From: Sphingomonas hankookensis
GTDB taxonomy: Bacteria > Pseudomonadota > Alphaproteobacteria > Sphingomonadales > Sphingomonadaceae
Length of the DNA stretch: 35,516 bases
Assembly (NCBI RefSeq): GCF_022664465.1
Contig: NZ_JAKREV010000012.1
Location: 1-35,516, forward strand
Reading direction: 5' to 3'
Part shown: piece by piece, positions 1-7,471 of the stretch
Layout: every line of letters begins with the position of its first letter
Numbering within the stretch: the stretch's first letter is position 1
Notes under the pieces: model-generated
Databases searched by the model: none
What the model saw: the letters and a program-made list of their open reading frames with translations, nothing else
Told to the model about the DNA's origin: nothing
Position numbers and translations under genes: made by a program

Positions 1-102
1 ATCGCCAAGGTAGCCGGCGACTGGCCTGCCTGCCGATGGGACGAACTCATGCCCTGGAACTGGATGCCGCCAGCAGATCAGCCAACTGCGCAAGCTGCCT
101 GA
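1..102 (+). CDS. tnpC: IS66-family transposase TnpC, C-terminal fragment (partial)
   Basis: Reading frame 1 is open from the window edge to TGA at 100-102 and gives 33 residues including WDELMPWNW. IS66 transposases (TnpC, the DDE enzyme of the three-gene IS66 set) characteristically end in a segment of the type R-x-D-x-LLPWNW. The match and the element end 25 bases downstream support the call. Only the last residues are present, so whether the enzyme is intact cannot be judged. Confidence 0.7.
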   Translation: MAKVAGDWPACRWDELMPWNWMPPADQPTAQAA

Positions 103-127
103 TCTGCGGTCGTCACACCACGCTTAC
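1..127 (+). mobile_element. Right end of an IS66-family insertion sequence
   Basis: The window starts inside this element. Its terminal bases read CCACGCTTAC at 118-127. The reverse complement starts GTAAGCG, the usual outer tip of IS66-family inverted repeats. The transposase 3' end lies just inside it, as expected. The rest of the element is outside the window, so the other end and the target duplication cannot be checked. Confidence 0.7.
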
Positions 128-149
128 GCGATGTCTGTGAGCTGTGGGT

Positions 150-962
150 CTACTGACCCCGTAAATGCCGCTCCGCCATGAAACGGCCTGGCGGTGCGCC
201 AAGGGTCTTCCGGAACATCGTCACGAAACTCGGTACGTTCTCGTATCCCAGATCGAGCGCCACCTGCTGGATCGTGGATCCGCCAGCGAACCATCTTACC
301 GCCAGCATGGCCGCGAGTTGTCGCCGCCATCGTCCAAAGCTCATCCCGGTCTCTCGCCGGATCGTCCGCTCCATGGTGCGCGTGCTCATGCCAGCTTCCG
401 CTGCCCAGGTCGATAAAGTCCCCCGGCTCATCGGCCCGTTCAGCATGGCCTTGACGACGCGACGCAGGCGAAGATCGAGCGGCATGGGCAGGTGGAGGTC
501 CTCCGCACCAGCCGCGGCCAGTTCGTCCATCAGAACCGCCACGAGACGCGCGTTGGCGTCGTTCTCCTCGTAGAGGAGGGGAAGGTTTGCCGAGCGGATC
601 AGCAGCTCGCGCAGGAGCGGCGTCACGGCCACGACACAGCAACGAGCTGGAAGACCCGGAAAGACGTCCGGCGAGACGAAAGCGCCGTACCCTTCGAGCG
701 CACCTGTGACCTTCATGGCGTGGGTTGTGCCGCCTGGCAGCCAGATCGCACTTCGGGGCGGAACGATCCAAAGCCCGCCGTCCACCTCGCAGCTCAACGC
801 ACCGCGCTGGACGAGGAGAAGCTGGCTCTTGGCATGGGCGTGCGGATCGAGCTCGAAGTCGCCGAACGTTTCGGAGGCGATCCCGTAGATCACTACCGGC
901 CGTGGCACGTCGTCGGGCTCTACCCAATCCGCCTCGTCCGAGAAGTCGTTCAGTAGCGGCAT
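150..962 (-). CDS. AraC-family transcriptional regulator with N-terminal cupin domain
   Basis: This 270-residue protein is a likely DNA-binding transcription factor. Residues about 20-110 look like an AraC-type sensor cupin (HAHAKSQLLLVQRG, then a PPRSAIWLPGGTTHAM stretch typical of the beta-barrel). Residues about 165-265 form the double helix-turn-helix, with the signature GGSTIQQVALDLGYENVPSF followed by FRKTLG-PPG. Size and domain order fit the family. It is transcribed away from the methyltransferase/flavoreductase pair, with about 140 bases between the starts, so it may regulate that pair. The effector cannot be told from sequence. The ATG start gives a complete cupin. Confidence 0.92.
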   Translation of the reverse strand: MPLLNDFSDEADWVEPDDVPRPVVIYGIASETFGDFELDPHAHAKSQLLLVQRGALSCEVDGGLWIVPPRSAIWLPGGTTHAMKVTGALEGYGAFVSPDVFPGLPARCCVVAVTPLLRELLIRSANLPLLYEENDANARLVAVLMDELAAAGAEDLHLPMPLDLRLRRVVKAMLNGPMSRGTLSTWAAEAGMSTRTMERTIRRETGMSFGRWRRQLAAMLAVRWFAGGSTIQQVALDLGYENVPSFVTMFRKTLGAPPGRFMAERHLRGQ

Positions 963-1099
963 GGCAGGGGTGCCTTGAGGATGGCGAGATTGCGTAAGAA
1001 AGTGGCTCGACTTCGGAATGACGCCAACACCTGCGTCGCTTAGCCTTCATCATCGTACCGGTCCAGACCGGCCGGTTGCATGACTCGAAGGAGCGATCC

Positions 1100-1795
1100 G
1101 TGAACACCTTGAACAATGAGCGCGTCAGCGCGGTGCTGACCCGGCTTCACAGGCAAGCCGACGCGACCGACCACGCTCTCCTGCAGGAGATGAAGGACCG
1201 CCTTGGAGAAGCAGAAACCCCTATCGAGGATGTGGCGGCACAGATGATCGCCGACGAGGCCGCTGATTACCGGCAGGTCTACGCCGGCTATTCGAAGCAC
1301 TTCCTCGCGGTGACGCCGGCCTATGGCCGCTTCCTCTACGCAATGGCGCGCGCATGCCGGGCCGACCGGATCGTCGAGTTCGGCACTTCGATGGGAGTCT
1401 CCACCATCTATCTTGCCGCGGCAATGCGCGACAACGGTGGTGGCATGGTCATCGCGACGGAATTGGAACCCAGCAAGGCGGCCCGCGCCCGTGCCCATCT
1501 GGAAGACGCCGGCCTCTCCGATCTGGTGGACCTCCGGTGCGGCGATGCACTCGAGACCCTTCGCGACGGCGGGAGGCCTGTCGACCTCGCGCTGATCGAT
1601 GGGGCCTGGTCACTCTATCTGCCCATTCTCAAACTGATCGAACCGCGCCTGCGCGCCGGCTCCGTCGTGCTCGCCGAGAATGCCTTCGCACAGGATTATC
1701 TCGACTATGTGCGGGAGCCGGCAAACGGCTATCTCGCCCAGACATTGGCGATCGATAAGGGGCGCGGCAACGAATTCGCGGTGCGCGTCGCGTGA
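1100..1795 (+). CDS. Class I SAM-dependent O-methyltransferase
   Basis: The product is about 231 residues and probably transfers a methyl group from S-adenosylmethionine to a small-molecule hydroxyl. The SAM-binding glycine loop is visible as VEFGTSMGVSTIYLA, followed by the acidic end of strand 2 (TELEPSK) and the later LIDGAW segment where family members place the catalytic or metal-binding aspartate. The start chosen is GTG at 1100 because AAGGAG sits six bases upstream. A TTG at 1076 in the same frame lacks such a site. The stop overlaps the start of the next gene (GTGA), so the two are translationally coupled. The substrate is unknown. Confidence 0.88.
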   Translation: MNTLNNERVSAVLTRLHRQADATDHALLQEMKDRLGEAETPIEDVAAQMIADEAADYRQVYAGYSKHFLAVTPAYGRFLYAMARACRADRIVEFGTSMGVSTIYLAAAMRDNGGGMVIATELEPSKAARARAHLEDAGLSDLVDLRCGDALETLRDGGRPVDLALIDGAWSLYLPILKLIEPRLRAGSVVLAENAFAQDYLDYVREPANGYLAQTLAIDKGRGNEFAVRVA

Positions 1796-2538
1796 GCGCG
1801 TCTGAGGCTGCAAGGCGCGATGCTGCCAAACCTGCTGGTCGCCTCGGCAAGGCGCTGATGGGCCTCTTCATGAGGCATGCCGTCGTGGCCAACGTCGATG
1901 ACATGGGCGGTGGCTTTAGGCTGATCACCCTTGAAGGGCCAGCGTTGCGCAATGCCGCATGGACGCCGGGTCACAAGATTCAGATCGCGATGGGCTCAAC
2001 TTTCGCCACACGGACCTACACGCCCCTGGAGTGGGACGCCGCGGCGGGCAGAACGCGGATCCTCGGCTATGCGCATGGCGCAGGGCCGGGAAGCGAATGG
2101 CTGGTCAAGCTGACGGCAGGTGCTGAATGCGACATCTTCGGTCCACGCCGCTCGCTCGCGGTGGAGGGGACGAGCGGCCCGCTCGTCCTGTTCGGTGACG
2201 AGACATCGATGGGCCTCGCTCACGCGCTGCGACGGCAGGCGCGCGAGCGGTCGGTGCTCTGCCAGTTCGAGGTCAGCGACGTTGCTACCGCCGAGTCTGC
2301 TCTTGCGAAGCTCGATGTCGGCGATGCCACGCTCGTGAGGCGCGAAAGGGACGGACAACACCTATATCGGCTCGTCGAGCCGCTGTCCGCTCTGGCTGCG
2401 GCCGGCGCGACGTTCGTGCTGACGGGCCACGCATCCTCGATACAGCAGGTGCGGCAGCAGCTGCGAAGATGGGGCGTGCCGGCCGCCAGAATGGTCACGA
2501 AGGCCTATTGGGCAACGGGAAAGGCCGGTCTTGACTGA
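1792..2538 (+). CDS. Siderophore-interacting-protein-type FAD-binding reductase
   Basis: This 248-residue flavoprotein is of the ferredoxin-reductase-like SIP family, whose characterised members reduce ferric siderophores with NAD(P)H in the cytoplasm. Visible features are the FAD-binding RTYTPLEWD segment near residue 64, GAGPGSEWL for the flavin phosphate, and the family C-terminus VTKAYWATGKAGLD. The GTG start overlaps the methyltransferase stop by four bases, so the pair forms one operon. The first 20 or so residues are poorly conserved linker. No siderophore receptor or exporter is nearby, so a role outside iron uptake, as partner of the methyltransferase, is possible. Confidence 0.87.
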   Translation: MSASEAARRDAAKPAGRLGKALMGLFMRHAVVANVDDMGGGFRLITLEGPALRNAAWTPGHKIQIAMGSTFATRTYTPLEWDAAAGRTRILGYAHGAGPGSEWLVKLTAGAECDIFGPRRSLAVEGTSGPLVLFGDETSMGLAHALRRQARERSVLCQFEVSDVATAESALAKLDVGDATLVRRERDGQHLYRLVEPLSALAAAGATFVLTGHASSIQQVRQQLRRWGVPAARMVTKAYWATGKAGLD

Positions 2539-2585
2539 CCCGCCCCCTGCTTCGATTTGAGCGTCATTTCACCGGTCAGGACGCC

Positions 2586-3521
2586 TCATAGTTCTTTCGT
2601 CTCAAGGTCTGCGGTCGTCGAGGCTGCCAGCTTAGCGACGAGGTCGGTCCAACCGGCGGAGTCGCCGTGCAGCTCCAAGCGAAGGTAGGCCAACGTCGCT
2701 TCCTGGACGATCCGCACGCGCTCTTCGTTCTGGTCGGTGGTTTCGGTCACGTCATAGCCCGAGATGCCGCCCAGCATGTGCTCTCCGCCGAACAGCTTGA
2801 GCAGTGTCTTCCTGCCGGGAGAAAGATCGTACGGATCATAGAACCAGTCCGGACCGCGCACGGTAAGCGGTGATTGATCGGCGTCTCCCGCCACGACCAA
2901 CGTCGGGACCGCCATCGTATCGAACGAGGAGTCCAGGTAAGGCGTGATCTGGCGTCCCAATGCACTGAGATCATCGCCGCCTCTGCCGCCCGAAGTCAGG
3001 AGGATGCCTGCCTTGACGCGGGGGTCCGACAGATCCTCGCCCCCGTCCGCCCCGACCATCCGTGCGCCGAGCAGCATGCTGGTCGTCTGGCCTCCAAACG
3101 AATGACCTGCCGCAGCAAGCCGCTGGGGATCGATGCGGTCCCGTAGGCCGGGGACGTGATCGATCAAGGCTTCGAGATCGTCGATCACGCGCTTTGCGTC
3201 GGCTACGCGGGTCCGCCAGATGGACGGCCGACGAGCGTCGTCTTCCGCCAGTCCGAGCCGGCGGGCATCGAGATAGGTCGGCTGTATCACAACGAAGCCG
3301 TGCGCCGACCAATAGTCGGCGAGCGGTGCGTAGCCGTCCATCGACGAACCAAAACCGTGCGAGAACAGGACGACCGGCAGACCGCTTCCGGTAGCGGGTG
3401 CCGACACCCGCACCTGAATGTCTTCGCCACGCGCTGGAGACGCCAGACGAAGCGACCGCACCGATATCACCGGCACAGGAGCGTCCATGTTCACATCGCG
3501 AGGAATCCACACGCCTGGCAT
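2586..3521 (-). CDS. Alpha/beta-hydrolase (dienelactone/chlorophyllase-like)
   Basis: This 311-residue hydrolase carries a complete catalytic triad: the oxyanion-side HG in VVLFSHGFGSS (about residue 54), the nucleophile elbow GHSFGG (about 143), an aspartate in VVAGDADQS, and a histidine in GGEHMLGG. No signal peptide is present, so it should be cytoplasmic. The ATG at 3521 has GGGAG about nine bases upstream. An internal ATG at 3488 is an alternative. It is transcribed divergently from the HxlR-type regulator 130 bases away, the usual arrangement for a regulator and its target. The ester substrate is unknown. Confidence 0.88.
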   Translation of the reverse strand: MPGVWIPRDVNMDAPVPVISVRSLRLASPARGEDIQVRVSAPATGSGLPVVLFSHGFGSSMDGYAPLADYWSAHGFVVIQPTYLDARRLGLAEDDARRPSIWRTRVADAKRVIDDLEALIDHVPGLRDRIDPQRLAAAGHSFGGQTTSMLLGARMVGADGGEDLSDPRVKAGILLTSGGRGGDDLSALGRQITPYLDSSFDTMAVPTLVVAGDADQSPLTVRGPDWFYDPYDLSPGRKTLLKLFGGEHMLGGISGYDVTETTDQNEERVRIVQEATLAYLRLELHGDSAGWTDLVAKLAASTTADLETKEL

Positions 3522-3587
3522 CGTTCAGCACTCCCGATTGGACCGTGCAGCGTTGCCTTCATGGCGTAGCAGAAGCGGTCAGATTTG

Positions 3588-3625
3588 TAGACCTGCACCA
3601 GATATGGGACTCTGCTAGGCCTGCA
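3588..3625. promoter_or_regulatory. Possible HxlR operator (direct repeat)
   Basis: Within the divergent gap between the hydrolase and the HxlR gene, TAGACCTGCA (3588-3597) recurs as TAGGCCTGCA (3616-3625), 28 bases apart. A CATAAT -10-like box follows at about 3631. Repeats at near-integral helical spacing suit a dimeric winged-helix regulator, but this is only a sequence pattern. Confidence 0.3.
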
Positions 3626-3653
3626 AGAACGCATAATTTCAGGACGAAGTCAC

Positions 3654-4037
3654 ATGGACATGACTGATGGGGCCTCTCCGCTGCCCGACTGCACCGGTGT
3701 GGGCGAGGTGTTGTCGCGGGTCGGCGACAAATGGTCGATACAGATCGTTGTCGTGCTGCATCGCCATGCTGAGCGCTTTAACAGCCTCAAACGGAACGTG
3801 CCCGGCATCTCACAGCAGATGCTGGCCTTCACCTTGAAGGCACTCGAACGCGACGGACTGATCGAGCGGCTCGTAAAGCCCACTACGCCGCCCCAGGTGG
3901 AGTATCACCTCACCCCTCTCGGACGGTCCCTGGCCGAGCCGGTCCGGCTGTTGGCAGAATGGGCTATCGGCAATCGTACCTCGATAGGCGCAAACCGCAT
4001 CGCCTTCGACGACAGGGTTGCCGCATCGATCCGGTAA
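3654..4037 (+). CDS. HxlR-family winged-helix transcriptional regulator
   Basis: The 127-residue protein has the whole HxlR domain: C12 near the N-terminus (LPDCTGVGEVLSRVGDKWS, often a redox-sensing cysteine in the family), a recognition helix RFNSLKRNVPGISQQMLA, and the wing LVKPTTPPQVEYHLT-LG. The ATG at 3654 has AGGA nine bases upstream. A second ATG two codons on is possible. The divergent hydrolase is the likely target, as in many HxlR/QorR/YodB pairs that answer electrophile or quinone stress. That role is inference from context. Confidence 0.92.
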   Translation: MDMTDGASPLPDCTGVGEVLSRVGDKWSIQIVVVLHRHAERFNSLKRNVPGISQQMLAFTLKALERDGLIERLVKPTTPPQVEYHLTPLGRSLAEPVRLLAEWAIGNRTSIGANRIAFDDRVAASIR

Positions 4038-4081
4038 GCGCGGTACGTGCCGACGATCCTAAGGCCGGTACGGACCACGCT

Positions 4082-4984
4082 TTAGCGCAGCGGGAACGTC
4101 ACGCCCGTCAACTCTTCGGAGACGCGCCACAGACGCTGCTGAACGGCGCGATCATGCGAGGCGTCGCTCGAGGCGACCAGCGTCGGATAGCCGCGGATCT
4201 CACCCATGCCGGCAGGGCCATAATATTGCCCGCCCGCGACGCCGGGATCGGTTGCTGCGCGGAGGGTCGGCAGCGCACCCATCTCGGGCTTCTGCGTGAG
4301 AAGCGGCGCGAGCCAGGAGACGGGCAGGCGGAAGGCGGCGGGTCTGTTGCGGACCAGCTCGGTGTTGGACACGCCGGGATGAGCGGCGACCGCTATCGTG
4401 TTGCCCTGCTCGAGGAGCCGGCGCTGGAGTTCGTAGGTGAACATCAGGTTGGCAAGCTTCGACTGACCGTAGGCCGCCGCGCGGCCGTACGACCGTTCCC
4501 AATGCAGGTCATCGAAGTGGATGGCCGCGCGGATGCGATGACCGGTGCTGCTGACCGTGACGATCCGCGAGCCGGGGACGGGCAGGAGCTGGTTCAGCAG
4601 CAGGCCGGTCAGCGCAAAATGCCCCAGATGGTTGGTCCCGAACTGCATCTCGAACCCGTCGGCCGTCGTCCGTTTCGGCGTGTACATCACGCCCGCGTTG
4701 TTGATCAGGAGGTCGATGCGGGGATGGCTGATGCGCAACTCCGCAGCCGCCGATCGGATCGAGGCGAGGGACATGAGGTCGAGCGCCTGCACGGTGACGT
4801 CGCCGACAATCCGCCCGGCCGCCTGCTTGCCCTTCTCGATGTCGCGGACCGCCAGGACGACGGTTGCCCCGCGTTCGGCGAGCATCCGCGCGGTTTCGAA
4901 GCCCAATCCGGTGTTGCCGCCCGTCACGATGGCAACTCGGCCATGCTGATCCGGGATATGCTGCTCGGTCCAATGGCTAGTCAC
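4082..4984 (-). CDS. Short-chain dehydrogenase/reductase (retinol-dehydrogenase-like)
   Basis: This 300-residue NAD(P)-dependent SDR has the cofactor motif TGGNTGLG (about residues 21-28), NNAG (about 95), the catalytic serine in VSST and the YGQSK pair (about 167-171). The extended C-terminal half and the GTNHLGHF segment put it near the retinol-dehydrogenase/WW-oxidoreductase-like SDRs. The basic residue in AVRD after strand 2 suggests NADPH use. It is divergent from a TetR regulator with a perfect palindrome between them, so it is very probably repressed by that regulator. The substrate is unknown. Confidence 0.92.
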   Translation of the reverse strand: MTSHWTEQHIPDQHGRVAIVTGGNTGLGFETARMLAERGATVVLAVRDIEKGKQAAGRIVGDVTVQALDLMSLASIRSAAAELRISHPRIDLLINNAGVMYTPKRTTADGFEMQFGTNHLGHFALTGLLLNQLLPVPGSRIVTVSSTGHRIRAAIHFDDLHWERSYGRAAAYGQSKLANLMFTYELQRRLLEQGNTIAVAAHPGVSNTELVRNRPAAFRLPVSWLAPLLTQKPEMGALPTLRAATDPGVAGGQYYGPAGMGEIRGYPTLVASSDASHDRAVQQRLWRVSEELTGVTFPLR

Positions 4985-5045
4985 TGCTTTATTCTCCTGT
5001 GTACCGCGTCGTTCCTTTCAGCTAAGAGACCGGTGGTTCATTGTC

Positions 5046-5064
5046 AATAGACCGACGGTCTATT
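5046..5064. promoter_or_regulatory. TetR-type operator, perfect 9-1-9 palindrome
   Basis: AATAGACCG, a central A, then CGGTCTATT form a perfect inverted repeat in the 94-base gap between the divergent SDR and TetR starts. It ends 14 bases before the TetR start codon. Size, symmetry and position are typical of a TetR dimer operator controlling both genes. Confidence 0.85.
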
Positions 5065-5078
5065 ATCTGGAGTGAGGT

Positions 5079-5759
5079 ATGGATTTCCAGCGCGCACGCA
5101 GTGATGAGCAGCGAGAGCTGCGGCGTCAGGCCATCCTGGATACGGCAATCGCCATGCTCGCCGAGATGCCGGTGACGGAGATGGGCCTCAACGAACTCGG
5201 CCGTCGGGTCGGCTTGGCTAAGTCGAACGTGTTGCGATATTTCGAAACCCGTGAAGCGGTGCTGCTCGAACTTATGGACGATCAGATGGGAGCCTGGCTC
5301 GCCGAGCTTGATCGTGCACTGACGAGGGACGCAGACGCGGCTGCCCCGCTCGAGGTCCGAGCGCACCGATTGACCATCATCCTGAGTTCGACACTCGCCG
5401 CTCGCACAATCCTGTGCGATCTCATTGGCGCACAGGGCGCCGTGCTGGAGCGCAACGTTTCGACGCCTGTGGCGAAGCAGCACAAGCGCGCTTCCATGGC
5501 CAGGCTCGACACCTTGTCCAACCTTGTGCGACGGCACTTGCCCGAGCTCGGCAACGGCACGGAATGGTTCTGCCTGATGGGGCTTCTGTCGGCAGGCGCG
5601 CTGGCGACCTACGTACCGACGCCCGCGAGCCTTCTGGTGGCCTACGCAGACGAGCCGGACCTCGGCAGGTTGAACCTGGCGCTGGAAGAAGCACTGCGGA
5701 TGGCGCTCACTTCGGTTCTGCTCGGGGTGTTGCCCCGGTCACCTGCTACTTCGAATTGA
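5079..5759 (+). CDS. TetR-family transcriptional regulator
   Basis: The 226-residue repressor has an N-terminal helix-turn-helix (RRQAILDTAIAMLAE, then GLNELGRRVGLAKSNVLRYF, about residues 15-55) of the TetR type. A helical ligand and dimerisation domain follows, matching the TetR C-terminal family with a conserved LSNLVRRHLPEL stretch. The ATG at 5079 follows GGAGTGAGGT, a good ribosome site. It probably binds the 5046-5064 palindrome and represses itself and the divergent SDR gene until a ligand, perhaps the SDR substrate, is present. Confidence 0.94.
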   Translation: MDFQRARSDEQRELRRQAILDTAIAMLAEMPVTEMGLNELGRRVGLAKSNVLRYFETREAVLLELMDDQMGAWLAELDRALTRDADAAAPLEVRAHRLTIILSSTLAARTILCDLIGAQGAVLERNVSTPVAKQHKRASMARLDTLSNLVRRHLPELGNGTEWFCLMGLLSAGALATYVPTPASLLVAYADEPDLGRLNLALEEALRMALTSVLLGVLPRSPATSN

Positions 5760-5842
5760 CCGACCACTTGGGCTTTTAGGCGGAGCTACCAGCGCCGTGA
5801 GGCTCAAGGCCTGCCAGCGTCCCTGTTGATGCGAAAGGAACG

Positions 5843-6803
5843 CTAGGTGTTTAGTCCCGGCATCTGGCGGATCGGGTCGACGATGAACCGGTCTGGCTCT
5901 GACGTCCAGATCCTGGCGATGTATTCGTAGGGTGTGAGCCCACTGAGCGTCTTGAGCCGTCGAGCGAAGTTGTAGGCGGCCATGAAGTCGGCGAGGTGCG
6001 TCCGGAGCTGGTCGTGGCTCTCGTAGTGGAAGCGCTTGACGGTGGCTTCCTTGATGGTCCGGTTCATCCGCTCGACCTGGCCGTTCGTCCAGGGATGGTT
6101 CGGTTTGGTGAGCTGGTGCTCGATGTCGTTGGCCTCGCAGATCATGTCAAAGCGCATCTGGCGCGACCAGGCGGTGTTGCGGTTGCGGGGCTGCTCGGCG
6201 AATTGAATTCCGTTATCGGTCAGGATTGTGTGGATGCGATACGGCACGGCTTTCAGCAGGTGTTCGAGAAACTCCCATGCTGTCCGACGATCGACCTTGT
6301 CGACCAGCTGCGTGACCGCGAATTTGCTGGTGCGGTCGATGCCGACGAACAGGTACAGTTTGTCTTCGGCGGTCTGCACCTCGGCGATATCGATATGAAA
6401 GAAGCCGATCGGGTAGCGCCTGAAGCGCTGACGCTTTGGCTTGCTCCCCTCAATATCCGGCAGGCGGGAGATGCCGTGCCGTTGCAGGCAGCGGTGCAGC
6501 GCTGACCGGGTCAGGTGCGGGATCGACGGCTGCAAGGCGTAGAGGCAATCGTCGAGGGGCAGCAGTGTGTGCCGTCGGAACGCCACAACCATTGCCTCCT
6601 CCGCTTCGGACAGGGTCGTTGAACGAGGGGCCTTCGGCCCGGTCTTCAGATCCTCGATGGTTGTCCTCTTGCGTCACTTCGCCACGGTCTTGGGGTTGAT
6701 CCCCAGCTCCCGGCTCAGCGTCGCGAGCGAAGCTTGCGACATGCTGTATTGCTGCTCGGACGGCGTGCGTGGTCGTGGCGCTCCCGTGACGTACCTGTCC
6801 CAT
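5843..6803 (-). pseudogene. IS481-family DDE transposase, frameshifted and with an internal stop
   Basis: The catalytic part is intact: FHIDIAEVQTAEDKLYLFVGID carries the first Asp, TILTDNGIQF the second and NGQVERMNRTIKEA the Glu of the DDE (rve) core. The N-terminal helix-turn-helix is broken twice. MGQVRHGSATTTHAVRAAIQ (from 6803) must shift frame at about 6745 to reach SQASLATLSRELGINPKTVAK. There a TGA at about 6675-6677 replaces the expected Trp codon before RKRTTIEDLKTG. The remaining 249-residue frame (5843-6592) could be made from an internal start but would lack DNA-end recognition. The stop codon TAG lies in the flanking CTAG duplication, outside the element proper. Confidence 0.9.
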
Positions 6804-6860
6804 ACGGCTTCCTTCCACTCCAACGAAAGGATCGCACCATCAAACCGTGGGATCAAACAC
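5847..6860 (-). mobile_element. IS481-family insertion sequence (degenerate) with CTAG target duplication
   Basis: The element is 1014 bases. Its ends read GTGTTTAGTCCC at the left and, reverse-complemented, GTGTTTGATCCC at the right, giving short imperfect inverted repeats. CTAG flanks both sides (5843-5846 and 6861-6864), consistent with a 4-base target duplication. IS481-family elements are known to favour CTAG-like targets. The transposase on the minus strand is broken. Confidence 0.85.
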
Positions 6861-6935
6861 CTAGAGTTCGACAGCCGACAGAACGGTCGATCGGTAACTG
6901 GTTATGATTTTCTGCTGATTATCACTTATGAATTA

Positions 6936-7046
6936 ATGCTTTATCTATTTGAAACTGATAATATTGAGTGTTTAGATAGACGAATCAAAAGTATAGAAAA
7001 TACAAGAAAGGCAAGAAAAGCGGAATTGCTCAGTTTAAGTATCTGA
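6936..7046 (+). CDS. Small AT-rich ORF, possibly a truncated gene
   Basis: A 36-residue frame (starting MLYLFETDNIE) ends in TGA two bases before the next ATG, so it looks like the tail of a gene in an operon with the 131-residue ORF. The frame is open upstream to the IS481 border at 6861 but no good start or ribosome site is seen, and insertion of the IS may have removed the beginning. Low GC and a basic, helical C-terminus (RRIKSIENTRKARKAELL) are the only traits. The function is unknown. Confidence 0.4.
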   Translation: MLYLFETDNIECLDRRIKSIENTRKARKAELLSLSI

Positions 7047-7048
7047 TA

Positions 7049-7444
7049 ATGTCGATTTCTGCGCGCACCCCCGAACTATTAAATGCAAGGGACCGGGAGA
7101 TAATTGCCAAATCAGCATGGTATGCATATATACACCGAGTACCATCTGCGTTCGTGGTCGGCTTCTTGCGTACAGTCAGGACTAGAGATTTTTACTCTAA
7201 AGTTTCTGCAGCGGAATTAGACAGTCTTTATCACGAATGGATCATTCAATCGCTGGCATACCAGGAAGAGACATTTCCGCCAGCAAGAAAATATCTGGGA
7301 TTTATCCAAAAGGCCGCATTGGAAAGGCGGCGTTTTGACGATCCGTCAGACGGATCGGTCGATGATTATCAGGACGAAACAAGGGAAGATGAAGATTATG
7401 ATGAGTATGTTTATGATCTAGATAGTGATGAAGATGAATACTGA
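7049..7444 (+). CDS. Hypothetical protein with highly acidic C-terminal tail
   Basis: This 131-residue protein is not recognised. Residues 1-95 look globular and helical (ARDREIIAKSAWYAYIHRV, LDSLYHEWIIQSLAYQEETF). The last 35 or so residues are almost all Asp, Glu and Tyr, ending YDLDSDEDEY. The base composition is far more AT-rich than the neighbours on both sides, which indicates recent transfer. It lies between the IS481 copy and the integrase gene, so it is probably cargo of the integrating element. Acidic DNA-mimic-like tails occur in some phage anti-defence proteins, but nothing here proves that role. Confidence 0.65.
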   Translation: MSISARTPELLNARDREIIAKSAWYAYIHRVPSAFVVGFLRTVRTRDFYSKVSAAELDSLYHEWIIQSLAYQEETFPPARKYLGFIQKAALERRRFDDPSDGSVDDYQDETREDEDYDEYVYDLDSDEDEY

Positions 7445-7471
7445 TTGTTTATGCATAGTTTATTTCTAGGT

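Noticed and set aside
3959..5050. Long plus-strand open frame antisense to the SDR gene
   Set aside because: It mirrors the SDR coding sequence in a high-GC shadow frame and matches no family. The SDR motifs on the minus strand are decisive.
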